Below, piece after piece: positions 8,251-16,748 of a stretch of DNA of 64,000 bases. The notes under the pieces are model-generated. The model saw nothing but the letters and a program-made list of their open reading frames with translations. It was not told the DNA's origin and ran no database searches. This stretch comes from ZC4RG35 sp040878345 (GTDB lineage: Bacteria; Actinomycetota; Acidimicrobiia; Spongiisociales; ZC4RG35): positions 62,001 through 126,000 of the forward strand of contig JBBDML010000003.1 of NCBI GenBank assembly GCA_040878345.1, read 5' to 3'. Each line of letters starts with the position of its first letter. Positions within the stretch are counted from its first letter, which is position 1. Made by a program: the position numbers and the translations under genes.

Positions 8251-9188
8251 TGGCGGCCGGCACCACACCGACCCGCCGGGTTGAGATGGCCACGTCGGGC
8301 GCCCGAGCGGCGACCGCCCGTGCCCTGGAGTCTTCCTCCGATCGCGAGCGCGTGATCCATGTGGTGTTCGTGTCCTTGATGTTCCTGGCGCTTGCACTGG
8401 CATTGACAGGTCTGACTGCGCTCATCGTGTTCATGTTCGCCGAGGGTGGCGGTCGCCTCGAATGGGGGTTGCTCACCAATCCGCCTTCGACGATCAATCC
8501 AGGTCGTGCCGGTTTTCGCACCGCGATCTTGGGAACTCTCTACGTCATCGGGGGTGTCGTCTTGTTGATCGTGCCGTTGGGAGTCGGGGCCGCCCTCTAT
8601 CTGGAGGAGTATGCCGATCGGGATAGGTGGTGGAATCGAATCATCGAGCTGAACATCCAGAATCTGGCCGGGGTTCCCTCCATCGTGTTCGGGATCCTCG
8701 GCCTCGCATTCATTGTGCGAGGTCCGATCGGCATCGGGTTCGTGGCAGCCGCGGGATCTCTCACCTTGGCTTTGCTGGTGCTTCCAACTGTGATCCTTGC
8801 GGCCAGAGAGGCCATACGCGCAGTACCGTCATCGATCTCCGATGGCTCGCTTGCCCTCGGCGCCACCCAGTGGCAGACAATCCGCAAACAGGTGTTGCCG
8901 GCGGCGACACCCGGGATCCTGACAGGAATCATCCTCGCGGTGGCGAGAGCCATCGGTGAGGCTGCGCCCCTTTTGTTGGTCGGGGCTGTGACTTTCGTCA
9001 CGTTCAACCCCAAGTTCCTCTCTGACGGCTATTCCACACTCCCGGTGATGATCTTCCAGTACGCCAATCGACCACAGGATGAGTTCAGGGTCCTGGCCGC
9101 AGCAGGGGTGATAGTCATGTTGGTGCTGGTGCTGCTCATGAACTCGCTGGCCGTCTGGCTCAGAGATCGCTTCGAGCGCAGTTGGTGA
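8250..9188 (+). CDS. pstA: Phosphate ABC transporter permease PstA
   Basis: 312 residues from a GTG overlapping the pstC TAG. About six membrane segments; the permease core includes GTLYVIGGVVLLIVPLGVGAALYLEEYA, NIQNLAGVPSIVFGILGLAF and the EAA-like loop SSISDGSLALGATQWQTIRKQVLPAATPGILTG. A variable N-terminal tail of about 35 residues precedes the first segment. Partner of PstC. Confidence 0.95.
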   Translation: MAAGTTPTRRVEMATSGARAATARALESSSDRERVIHVVFVSLMFLALALALTGLTALIVFMFAEGGGRLEWGLLTNPPSTINPGRAGFRTAILGTLYVIGGVVLLIVPLGVGAALYLEEYADRDRWWNRIIELNIQNLAGVPSIVFGILGLAFIVRGPIGIGFVAAAGSLTLALLVLPTVILAAREAIRAVPSSISDGSLALGATQWQTIRKQVLPAATPGILTGIILAVARAIGEAAPLLLVGAVTFVTFNPKFLSDGYSTLPVMIFQYANRPQDEFRVLAAAGVIVMLVLVLLMNSLAVWLRDRFERSW

Positions 9189-9217
9189 CGGATGACCCAT
9201 CATCAGCAGTACCAATC

Positions 9218-9224
9218 GAGGAGG
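9218..9224 (+). promoter_or_regulatory. Ribosome-binding site deciding the pstB start
   Basis: GAGGAGG lies six bases before the ATG at 9231. An in-frame ATG at 9192 has no such site, so 9231 is preferred. Confidence 0.7.
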
Positions 9225-9230
9225 TTCGCC

Positions 9231-10145
9231 ATGGGTGAGAGTGACGGTGAGGTGAGTACCGTTGAGCCAAGAGCTCACACAAACAAGCGAATTGAGCCGG
9301 CTGGTGAACCGAACACAGGAGCGAAGTCCGGGATGACGACTTCAGCCGGCCATGAGGCCGGCCTCCAGGTCGAAAACGTGATCGATGTCCGGGACCTGTC
9401 GGTGTTCTACGGGCAATTCCATGCCGTTGCCGATATCAACTTTCCCATTCATGCGAAGCGGATCACGGCTCTCATCGGGCCCTCGGGCTGTGGCAAGTCG
9501 ACGGTGCTCAGGTGTTTCAACCGAATGAACGACCTGATACCGAGAGCACGGGTGGAGGGCGTGGTCGAGTACCACGGTGTCGACCTATACGGAGAGAAGA
9601 TCGATCCGGTGGAGGTCAGGCGGCGCATCGGCATGGTCTTTCAGAAGCCGAACCCGTTCCCCAAGTCGATCTATGACAACATTGCCTTCGGCCCAACGGT
9701 GCTCGGGTACAAGGGCGACATGGATGACATCGTCGAAGAGAGCCTTCGCAAGGCAGCCTTGTGGGACGAGGTGAAGGACAAGCTCGATGAATCCGGCATG
9801 GCAATCTCAGGGGGGCAGCAGCAGCGTCTCTGTATCGCCCGCGCCATAGCGACCAGTCCGGATGTGGTGCTCATGGACGAGCCATGCTCGTCTCTCGACC
9901 CTATCTCGACCTTGAGGATCGAAGAGCTCATGCTCGATCTCAAGGAGGAGTATTCGATCGTCATTGTCACCCACAACATGCAGCAGGCCGCGCGGGTTTC
10001 CGACGTGACAGCCTTCTTCAATGTCAGCCTCGACGCGGATGGGATGCGTACCGGCCGCCTCGTCGAGTGCTCGCCGACCGAGCAGTTGTTCACCTCACCC
10101 GTGCAGAAGGAGACAGAGGACTACATAACAGGGAGATTCGGATGA
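9231..10145 (+). CDS. pstB: Phosphate ABC transporter ATPase PstB
   Basis: 304 residues. After an unusual extended, polar N-terminus of about 40 residues come the ABC motifs: Walker A GPSGCGKST, Q-loop MVFQKPNPFP, signature SGGQQQR, Walker B VVLMDEPCSSLDP and the switch histidine in IVTHNMQQAARVSD. The phrases NPFPKSIYDNIAFGP and CSSLDP are characteristic of PstB. It powers PstCA. Its stop overlaps the phoU ATG (ATGA). Confidence 0.96.
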   Translation: MGESDGEVSTVEPRAHTNKRIEPAGEPNTGAKSGMTTSAGHEAGLQVENVIDVRDLSVFYGQFHAVADINFPIHAKRITALIGPSGCGKSTVLRCFNRMNDLIPRARVEGVVEYHGVDLYGEKIDPVEVRRRIGMVFQKPNPFPKSIYDNIAFGPTVLGYKGDMDDIVEESLRKAALWDEVKDKLDESGMAISGGQQQRLCIARAIATSPDVVLMDEPCSSLDPISTLRIEELMLDLKEEYSIVIVTHNMQQAARVSDVTAFFNVSLDADGMRTGRLVECSPTEQLFTSPVQKETEDYITGRFG

Positions 10146-10840
10146 CCCTCCGCGACACCAACGTCCACTTCCATCAGGACCTGGCCTCCCTCGAGCAGAA
10201 GGTTCTGGGGATGGTCGATCGCGCCGAGCGGATGGTGGGGATGGCGGTGCAGGCGGTGGTGACCGGTGATCTGGAGTTGGCATCGGAGGTGATCACCCAC
10301 GACGACGGGATAGATATGACCTACCTGGAGGTCCATCATGACTGGACCTCCCTGATGGCGAGGAACCAACCCCTGGGATCGGACCTGAGGAAGATGACGG
10401 CCCTTCTCCAGCTCAACAACACCTTCGAGCGCATGGGAGATCAGTGCGTCAACATCGCCAAGATCACCCGGCTCAACGAAGGGCTTCCTCGATCCGAGCG
10501 GATATGCGACCAGATCACGGAGATGGGCGACCTGGTCCGGCCCATGATCCGCACCGCAGTCGAGGCCTATGTCCGTCAGGACCTGGACGAGGCCCGTCGT
10601 CTCCCCTTCATGGATGAGCCGGTCGACCGTCTCAACGCCAACATGTACAAGGAGGCGGTGGCAGCGGGTGCCAACCCACTCCTCCTCGAGTGGGCCACCA
10701 AGATGCTCATGGTCTCCAGAGCCCTCGAGCGAATCGGAGACCAGGCCGTCGACTTCGCCGAGCAGACGGCATATCTGGTAACGGGGGAGAGGGTCGAGTT
10801 CCACGAGAGGGGTAGCGTCGAGTCATCCGATGACGACTGA
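10142..10840 (+). CDS. phoU: Phosphate-signalling protein PhoU
   Basis: 232 residues, two tandem three-helix PhoU repeats. Metal-binding signatures are visible in both: LLQLNNTFERMGDQCVNIAKI in repeat 1 and MLMVSRALERIGDQAVDFAEQT in repeat 2 (E/D-x-x-x-D type). PhoU couples the Pst transporter to the sensor kinase and keeps the Pho response off when phosphate is plentiful. It overlaps pstB by four bases and the regulator gene by 11. Confidence 0.95.
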   Translation: MTLRDTNVHFHQDLASLEQKVLGMVDRAERMVGMAVQAVVTGDLELASEVITHDDGIDMTYLEVHHDWTSLMARNQPLGSDLRKMTALLQLNNTFERMGDQCVNIAKITRLNEGLPRSERICDQITEMGDLVRPMIRTAVEAYVRQDLDEARRLPFMDEPVDRLNANMYKEAVAAGANPLLLEWATKMLMVSRALERIGDQAVDFAEQTAYLVTGERVEFHERGSVESSDDD

Positions 10841-11537
10841 GCGCCGGCCTTACCGCGTGTTGCTGGTCGAGGACGAGGCCGGGCTCGCCGACTCGGTGCG
10901 CTATACCCTGGAGAGTGAAGGGTTCGAGGTGCTGGTGGCGGTCACCGGGCTCGCCGGTGTGGAGTCAGCCAGGGTTCATCTCCCCGATGTCATCCTCCTA
11001 GACCTGATGCTCCCCGGGATGTCCGGGCTGGACGTGTGCCGACAGGTCCGGTCGTTCTCCGACGTCCCCATCATCATGCTCACCGCCAAGGACGCCGAAT
11101 CGGACAAGGTCGCCGGGTTGGAGCTGGGCGCCGACGACTACATGACCAAGCCGTTCTCGATCCGGGAGCTGGTGGCCAGGATCCGCTCCCAGCTCCGACG
11201 GGTCTCACGGACCGGTCTCCTCGCCGACACCAACGAGGTCCTTCGGGGCGGGCCTGTCGAGGTCGACATCGATGCCCATGTCGTCCGCGTCGGTGGCTCC
11301 GAGATCGAGATCCGGCCCAAGGAGTTCGAGCTGCTCGAGTCCCTGATGCGGAGGAAGGGCCGTCTGGCGGCCCGGCACACCCTGATCGACGAGGTCTGGG
11401 GCCCCTCCTACTTCGGTGACACCAAGACCCTGGACGTCCACATCAAGCGTCTCCGCCAGAAGATCGAGGACGACCCGTCCCGGCCCAGCCACATCGTCAC
11501 GGTGAGGGGCCTGGGCTACAAGTTCGTCGATGAGTAG
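10830..11537 (+). CDS. Pho-type response regulator, OmpR/PhoB family
   Basis: 235 residues. The receiver domain is intact: acidic pocket VEDE, phospho-Asp at about 58 in DVILLDLMLPGMSG, Thr in MLTAKD, Lys in DDYMTKPF. The C-terminal winged helix ends LDVHIKRLRQKIEDDPSRPSHIVTVRGLGYKF. Gene order phoU-regulator-kinase indicates the RegX3/PhoP role, activating pst and ppk genes through PHO boxes such as 6188-6209. Orthology to PhoP rather than RegX3 cannot be settled here. Confidence 0.92.
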   Translation: MTTERRPYRVLLVEDEAGLADSVRYTLESEGFEVLVAVTGLAGVESARVHLPDVILLDLMLPGMSGLDVCRQVRSFSDVPIIMLTAKDAESDKVAGLELGADDYMTKPFSIRELVARIRSQLRRVSRTGLLADTNEVLRGGPVEVDIDAHVVRVGGSEIEIRPKEFELLESLMRRKGRLAARHTLIDEVWGPSYFGDTKTLDVHIKRLRQKIEDDPSRPSHIVTVRGLGYKFVDE

Positions 11538-12891
11538 CCGAGGCGAGCCCGGCCGCGCCAACCTCACCACCCGACTCCTCTTCATCAGCTCGCTGGCGTC
11601 CCTCGTCATAGTCCTGCTCCTCCCGTTGCTGGTCGACCGGTCGATCCGGGCGATCACCACAAGGGTCGCCCTCCTCCTGTCCTTGGTGGCCCTGGGCGGG
11701 CTCGCCCTGATGAGCCGTCGTCTCGCCCGGCGCCTCAGCGACCTGGCCGACCAGGCCAATTCGATTGCCGGTGGGGACCTCGATGCCGCCCCGGAGCGAT
11801 CGCCGGTGGCCGAGGTCGATCGGCTGGGGCTGGCCCTGTCGGAGATAGCTCGCGACCTCGGGGGCCGGGTCACCGATGCCGAGCAGGCAGCTGCCATGCT
11901 CGAGGTGGTCCTCGGGGCGATGCCTCAGGGAATCGTCCTCTTCGACGGAGACCGGGTGATCTACGCCAACCCGGCGGCTGGCCAGATCCTCGGAGCGGTC
12001 CTCGACACCCTGGGCGGGCTGACCCCCCTTCAGCTGCAGTCGGCGGTTCGTGAGGCCCGCGGCGGGGAGCAACCTGTGAGCCGTGTGGTTGATCACGGCG
12101 GCCCGGCACGTCGACTCAGAGGGACGGCGACCCCATTCGTCGGCGACGACCGGGTCATGCTGGTGGTGGCCGACATAACCGAGAGCGAACGAACCGACAC
12201 CATCAGGCGTGACTTCGCCGCCAATGCGTCCCACGAGTTGAAGACCCCGGTGGCCACCATCATCGCCGCCTCCGAAGCGCTCCAAATCGCATTGAGCCGT
12301 GGCGACCCCTCGGCAGAAGGCTTCGCCTCGCAGGTGGAGAGCTCGGCCCGGCAACTCGACCGTCTGGTCGCCGATCTCCTCGATCTGTCGCGTCTGGAGA
12401 AGGAGACCCCCGAGCTGGCCCCCGTCAGGTTCGATCTGGTGGTCGGCGAGGAGCTGGAGAAGGTCGAGGGCCGGGTCAGTGACAACGATCTCACCATGGT
12501 GGCGAACCTGGAGGAGGCACTCGTCGTGGCCAACAGCAGAGATCTCGGTATCGCGGTCCACAACCTGCTGGACAACGCCATCCGCCACACCCCCGGGGGC
12601 GGGAAGGTGACCGTCGTTTTGGAGACCTCATCCGGACGGGCGGTGCTCACGGTCGCCGACACCGGTGAGGGGATACCAAGCCGGGACCTGGAGCGGGTAT
12701 TCGAGCGTTTCTATCGGGTCGACTCGGCGCGGTCCCGGGGAACGGGCGGCACCGGGCTCGGACTGGCAATCGTCCGACATGTCGCCGAGAGCCATGGCGG
12801 TGAGGTGTCGTTGCAGAGCGAGCTGGGAAGGGGGTCGAGCTTCGAGGTGTGGCTTCCCCTGGGAGATGGTGAAGCCTCGGGCGCCAACTAG
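11530..12891 (+). CDS. Pho-type sensor histidine kinase
   Basis: 453 residues. Two membrane segments (about 15-35 and 44-62) are separated by only a few residues, so there is no extracytoplasmic sensor domain, as in PhoR/SenX3-type kinases that read the state of Pst and PhoU. Then a HAMP-like linker, a PAS domain (MPQGIVLFDGDRVIYANPAAGQIL), the phospho-acceptor His in NASHELKTPVATI, the N box NLLDNAIRHTPGGG, and ATP-binding DTGEGI and GTGLGLAIVRHV. It overlaps the regulator gene by eight bases. Confidence 0.93.
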   Translation: MSSRGEPGRANLTTRLLFISSLASLVIVLLLPLLVDRSIRAITTRVALLLSLVALGGLALMSRRLARRLSDLADQANSIAGGDLDAAPERSPVAEVDRLGLALSEIARDLGGRVTDAEQAAAMLEVVLGAMPQGIVLFDGDRVIYANPAAGQILGAVLDTLGGLTPLQLQSAVREARGGEQPVSRVVDHGGPARRLRGTATPFVGDDRVMLVVADITESERTDTIRRDFAANASHELKTPVATIIAASEALQIALSRGDPSAEGFASQVESSARQLDRLVADLLDLSRLEKETPELAPVRFDLVVGEELEKVEGRVSDNDLTMVANLEEALVVANSRDLGIAVHNLLDNAIRHTPGGGKVTVVLETSSGRAVLTVADTGEGIPSRDLERVFERFYRVDSARSRGTGGTGLGLAIVRHVAESHGGEVSLQSELGRGSSFEVWLPLGDGEASGAN

Positions 12892-12921
12892 CCTCTTACC
12901 AGCCCCGCTGGGCGCCAGAGG

Positions 12922-14772
12922 ATGCTCGAAGAGATCAACACACCAGCCGACCTTCGGTCGCTCTCACCCGACGACCTGGTGTCGTTGTGCGAGGAGATCC
13001 GCAGCTTCATCATCGACAAGGTGTCCAAGACGGGTGGCCATCTCTCGCCGAACCTCGGGGTTGTCGAGCTCACCGTCGCCCTCCATCGGGTGTTCGACTC
13101 GCCCCGGGATCGCTTCATCTGGGACGTGGGGCATCAGGCCTATGTCCACAAGCTGCTCACCGGCCGTGCTTCCGGTTTCGACAGCCTCCGCCACACCGGT
13201 GGGCTCTCCGGCTACCCGAGCCGTGACGAGTCTCCCCACGACTTCGTCGAGAACAGCCACGCCTCCACCTCGCTGAGCTACGCCCTGGGTCATGCCCTCT
13301 CCGGATACCCGGGCTGGACCGTGGCCATCATCGGTGATGGCGCCTTCACCGGTGGGATGGCATATGAGGCCCTCAACCACATCGCGGTGACCCGCCCCGA
13401 GCGGTTGGTGATCATCCTCAATGACAACGGCCGCTCCTATGCCCCGACGGTCGGGGGCCTGGCGGCACTGGCCCACCTGGCGCACTATCGGATCGACCCC
13501 CGCTACGAGAAGGCGAAGCGCGCCATAGGAAGGATGCTGCGTGGGATCCCGTTGGTCGGTGAGACCGCCGACGAGCTGGCGGGCAGGGTCAAGGACGCCT
13601 TAAAGCAGATACTCGAGCCGGCCACCGTGTTCGACGCCCTCGGTCTCAAGTACTCGGGGGTCCTCGACGGCCATGACATCGGCCTGCTCGAGGAGACTCT
13701 CACGCTGGCCAAGACCTACTCGGAGCCGGTGGTGGTCCATGTCGTCACCGAGAAGGGGAACGGGTATCGGCCGGCGATCGAGGACGAGGAGGAGAAGCTT
13801 CATGGTGTCGGCACGTTCGACGTGGCCACCGGGAAGGCCCTGAAGAGCGAGCTCAAGCTGAGCGAGGTGGCGGGACGGGCCTTAGCCGATGCCGCCTCGA
13901 GGAGACCTGAGATGATGGGGGTATCGGCGGCGATGGTGTCGACCGCCGGTCTCAAGGAGATGGCCCAGCGATACCCCGAGCGGGTCTTCGACACCGGGAT
14001 CGCCGAGCAGCATGCAGTGACCCTCGCCGCCGGGATGGCCATGGCGGGGAACAAGCCAGTGGTGGCGATCTACTCGTCCTTCCTCCAGCGGGCCTTCGAC
14101 CAGATCGTCTCCGACGTGGCCCTGCATGACCTGGACGTGCTGTTTCTCCTCGACCGGGCCGGAGTCACCGGCCCCGATGGCCCCTCCCACCATGGCGTGT
14201 TCGACCTGGCCTACCTGCGGATGATCCCCAACATGGTGGTCGGCGCCCCTGCCGACGCCACCGAGCTCTGTGCCATGATCGAGACCGCCGTCGACCATCA
14301 GGGCCCGATGGCGATCAGGTACCCCAAGGGCGGGGCGGTGTCGGTGCCCTCGATTCCGGTGGAGCCGATGGTGGTGGGGGAGGCCGAGATCATCAGCGTT
14401 GGCGAGGACGTCTTGCTGGTGGCAGTCGGCCGCATGGTGGAGGTCGCCCAGAAGGCGGCGGTCGACCTGGCGGAGAAGGGTGTCCACGCCGGAGTGGTCA
14501 ATGCGAGATGGGTCAAGCCCCTCGACCCCCGGATCGCCGAGTGGGCTGCTCCGGTGCGCCACATCGTCACTCTGGAGGACGGGGTGGTCACCGGCGGGTT
14601 CGGCTCCGGGGTGATGGAGTTGTTGTCCTCGGCTGGCCTGGCGAAAACGGTGACCACCATCGGGGTTCCGGACCGTTTCCTCCCCTTCGGCTCGGTGAGT
14701 GACCTCTACGAGCTGGTGGGCATGGATGCCGACTCGGTGGTCAAGAAGGTCGTCGCCTTACTGCGCCGTTGA
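12922..14772 (+). CDS. dxs: 1-deoxy-D-xylulose-5-phosphate synthase
   Basis: 616 residues. First enzyme of the MEP isoprenoid pathway: pyruvate plus glyceraldehyde-3-phosphate to DXP, thiamine-diphosphate dependent. Seen: SPNLGVVELTVALHRVFDSPRDRFIWDVGHQAYVHKLLTGR, the ThDP motif GDGAFTGGMAYEALNH with NDNG, and the transketolase-like central domain FDTGIAEQHAVTLAAGMA with DRAGVTGPDGPSHHGVFDL. The length is normal. It starts 30 bases after the kinase gene and may be read from the pst transcript, though it has no link to phosphate. Confidence 0.96.
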   Translation: MLEEINTPADLRSLSPDDLVSLCEEIRSFIIDKVSKTGGHLSPNLGVVELTVALHRVFDSPRDRFIWDVGHQAYVHKLLTGRASGFDSLRHTGGLSGYPSRDESPHDFVENSHASTSLSYALGHALSGYPGWTVAIIGDGAFTGGMAYEALNHIAVTRPERLVIILNDNGRSYAPTVGGLAALAHLAHYRIDPRYEKAKRAIGRMLRGIPLVGETADELAGRVKDALKQILEPATVFDALGLKYSGVLDGHDIGLLEETLTLAKTYSEPVVVHVVTEKGNGYRPAIEDEEEKLHGVGTFDVATGKALKSELKLSEVAGRALADAASRRPEMMGVSAAMVSTAGLKEMAQRYPERVFDTGIAEQHAVTLAAGMAMAGNKPVVAIYSSFLQRAFDQIVSDVALHDLDVLFLLDRAGVTGPDGPSHHGVFDLAYLRMIPNMVVGAPADATELCAMIETAVDHQGPMAIRYPKGGAVSVPSIPVEPMVVGEAEIISVGEDVLLVAVGRMVEVAQKAAVDLAEKGVHAGVVNARWVKPLDPRIAEWAAPVRHIVTLEDGVVTGGFGSGVMELLSSAGLAKTVTTIGVPDRFLPFGSVSDLYELVGMDADSVVKKVVALLRR

Positions 14773-14793
14773 CGTCGCTCGGCCGGGTTGAGG

Positions 14794-15627
14794 TCAGGTC
14801 GCCGAGGCGGTACCGATCCTGCGCCCATACCACTGGACGACCAGACTCAGGATCAGGGTCAGGCTCAGATACATGAATGTCAGGACGAGGTACCCCTCGT
14901 CGAACCGAAACGAGCTGCCTGTGTAGATCTTGGCCATCTGTGCCATCTCACGGATAGCCAGGATCGACAGGAGCGCCGAGTCCTTCAACAGGGCGATGAA
15001 GTCGTTGCCCAAGGCGGGGAGGATGTTCCGGACAGCCTGTGGGATCACCACCTTGCGGAAGGTCTGAGGACGTGTCAGGCCAAGTGAGAGAGCAGCCTCC
15101 GTCTGACCGCGAGGGATCGATTCGATGCCCGCTCGAAACACCTCGGCCAGGAAAGCCCCGTAGACAGTTGCCAGACCGATGATCCCGCGGTGGGTCAGGT
15201 CCACAATTCGTCTATCGATGCCGACCAACTCGAGCGCATTGGGCACCAGCACGATGCCAAAGGTGACGAGCAGGACCAACATCGGCACCCCACGGATGAA
15301 CTCGATGTATGTGGTGGCGATGTTGCGCGCCAGGGTGTTCTTGCTCATCCGGGCTATCGCCGCCGCCAGACCTACGACCATCGAGAGCACAAACGCAAGG
15401 GCTGTGGCATAGAGGGTGAGGCCAAGACCCTGGACGATGAAGTCGAAGGCCTCCCGGTAGTTCTCGTCGATGATGATCACGGCCGCCATGAAGAAGGCGA
15501 AGGCGAGGATCGCCACGAGCCAGTAGGGGATGTTCTTCCACCCGGCCTCACGAGGTATCACAACGTCGATCGGCTTCAGTTGCTCGGGTGCAACAGTCAC
15601 GCTCCGCTCCTGTTCGGTGTTGCCCAT
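14794..15627 (-). CDS. Polar amino-acid ABC transporter permease
   Basis: 277 residues. After a cytoplasmic N-terminus and one membrane segment (about 36-54) comes a His/Glu/Gln/Arg-family permease core: GLGLTLYATALAFVLSMVVGLAAAIARMS, TYIEFIRGVPMLVLLV and the EAA loop SLGLTRPQTFRKVVIPQAVRNILPALGNDFIALLKDSALLS. It lies downstream of a binding-protein gene. No ATPase gene accompanies this pair; the ATPase at 20322-21095 could serve both. A stem-loop containing an assembly gap ends seven bases before its ATG, so the start is slightly uncertain. Confidence 0.92.
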   Translation of the reverse strand: MGNTEQERSVTVAPEQLKPIDVVIPREAGWKNIPYWLVAILAFAFFMAAVIIIDENYREAFDFIVQGLGLTLYATALAFVLSMVVGLAAAIARMSKNTLARNIATTYIEFIRGVPMLVLLVTFGIVLVPNALELVGIDRRIVDLTHRGIIGLATVYGAFLAEVFRAGIESIPRGQTEAALSLGLTRPQTFRKVVIPQAVRNILPALGNDFIALLKDSALLSILAIREMAQMAKIYTGSSFRFDEGYLVLTFMYLSLTLILSLVVQWYGRRIGTASAT

Positions 15628-15633
15628 ACATAA

Positions 15634-15680
15634 GCAAGTCGCGGGGGGGNNNNNNNNNNCCCCCCGCCCCGACGACTTGC
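15634..15680 (-). other. Stem-loop between binding-protein and permease genes
   Basis: Arms GCAAGTCG (15634-15641) and CGACTTGC (15673-15680) pair perfectly. Inside them a run of seven G faces runs of six and four C, so the stem could extend to about 15 pairs. The N run 15650-15659 sits in the loop. It lies in the binding-protein/permease intergenic region, where hairpins often protect the upstream message. Confidence 0.65.
15650..15659. other. Assembly gap (10 N)
   Basis: Ten unknown bases flanked by a G run on the left and C runs on the right. The true length is unknown; ten is probably a placeholder. Confidence 0.98.
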
Positions 15681-15704
15681 CCTGATCAGACTTGGACGAT
15701 CAGA

Positions 15705-16592
15705 TCAGCATTCGTCGCCTTCTTCTGCGTAGGCCCCTTGGCAGATGTCGTCGTAGGTGATGGCGAACTGGTCGGAGAAGTACCTGTCGGCCAGCTCGTC
15801 GAGGAAGCCGCTCGAACGCATCTCGTCGAGCGCGGCGTTGACGGAGTCGACGAGGTCACTCCCTGGGGGGAAGATGAATCCCAGCTGATCACTCGAAAGC
15901 GACTCGCCCACCACCTTCAATGAGTCGGCGTTCACACCGACGTATCCTTGTCCGGCAGTCTCGTCCATAAGAACGGCGTCGACCTCCCCATTGAGGAGAG
16001 CCTGGACAGCGATGCTGAAGGTCTCGAAGGCCAGCAGCCTCGGGGGGTTGGCGTCTCCATCGAATATCTGGTCAACCGCAGTCTGGAAGTTGGTCGTACC
16101 GGACTGCGAGCCCATCAGCAGCGTTTCGTCCGCGGCGAACTCCTCAGCCTCGGTGAACCGGTCTTCGTCCGCTCGGACCAGGAGTCTCTGCTCGACCGAC
16201 ACGTACCCGTCGGAGAAATCAACAACCTCTGCCCGCTCGTCGTTGATCGTGATGCCGTCTGCAGCAGCGTCGTACTGGCCCTCGGAGACCGCGACGATCA
16301 TCCCGTCCCAGGCTGTCTCCACGAACTCCGGCTCGCAGTTGAGGAGACGGCAGATCTCGGCCCAGGCGTCATAGTCCCATCCTCCGGCCTCCTTGGTCTG
16401 AAGGTTGACGTAGTTGAACGGCAAATAGGCGTTCTCGACGGCAATTGTCACCGTCTCTCCCCCGAGGTCCGGCAACCCGCCGGCGTCGGCAGTCGTACCG
16501 GTGGTGCCATCGGTGCCTGTCCCATCACCGCAGGCCGCGAGCACCATGGCGAGGACAGCGAATACGGAAATGAGGCTGAGTTTCTTGTTCAT
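15705..16592 (-). CDS. Amino-acid ABC transporter substrate-binding lipoprotein
   Basis: 295 residues. The lipoprotein signal peptide ends LAMVLAAC, then a Gly/Thr linker and a family 3 extracellular solute-binding domain: VENAYLPFNYVNLQTKEAGGWDYDAWAEICRLLNCEPEFV, DGMIVAVSEGQYDAAADGITINDERAEVVDFSDGY and a C-terminal FPPGSDLVDSVNAALDEM. The ATG at 16592 has AAGGAGG nine bases upstream. It is divergent from the second binding-protein gene and heads a leftward operon with the permease. Polar or charged amino acids are likely; the exact ligand is unknown. Confidence 0.93.
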   Translation of the reverse strand: MNKKLSLISVFAVLAMVLAACGDGTGTDGTTGTTADAGGLPDLGGETVTIAVENAYLPFNYVNLQTKEAGGWDYDAWAEICRLLNCEPEFVETAWDGMIVAVSEGQYDAAADGITINDERAEVVDFSDGYVSVEQRLLVRADEDRFTEAEEFAADETLLMGSQSGTTNFQTAVDQIFDGDANPPRLLAFETFSIAVQALLNGEVDAVLMDETAGQGYVGVNADSLKVVGESLSSDQLGFIFPPGSDLVDSVNAALDEMRSSGFLDELADRYFSDQFAITYDDICQGAYAEEGDEC

Positions 16593-16748
16593 TGTTTGGG
16601 GTCCTCCTTCGAACCTGGCCCGAAGGGTATCAACCAACGGCTCACATTCGCCAAACCCGGTCTCTCGGGGGCGGCGGCTCGCCGGTTTGAGTAGGGTCGG
16701 GTGCGTGTCGGGGCCGGGCCCCGAACCCATCGACCAAACGGAGGACGG

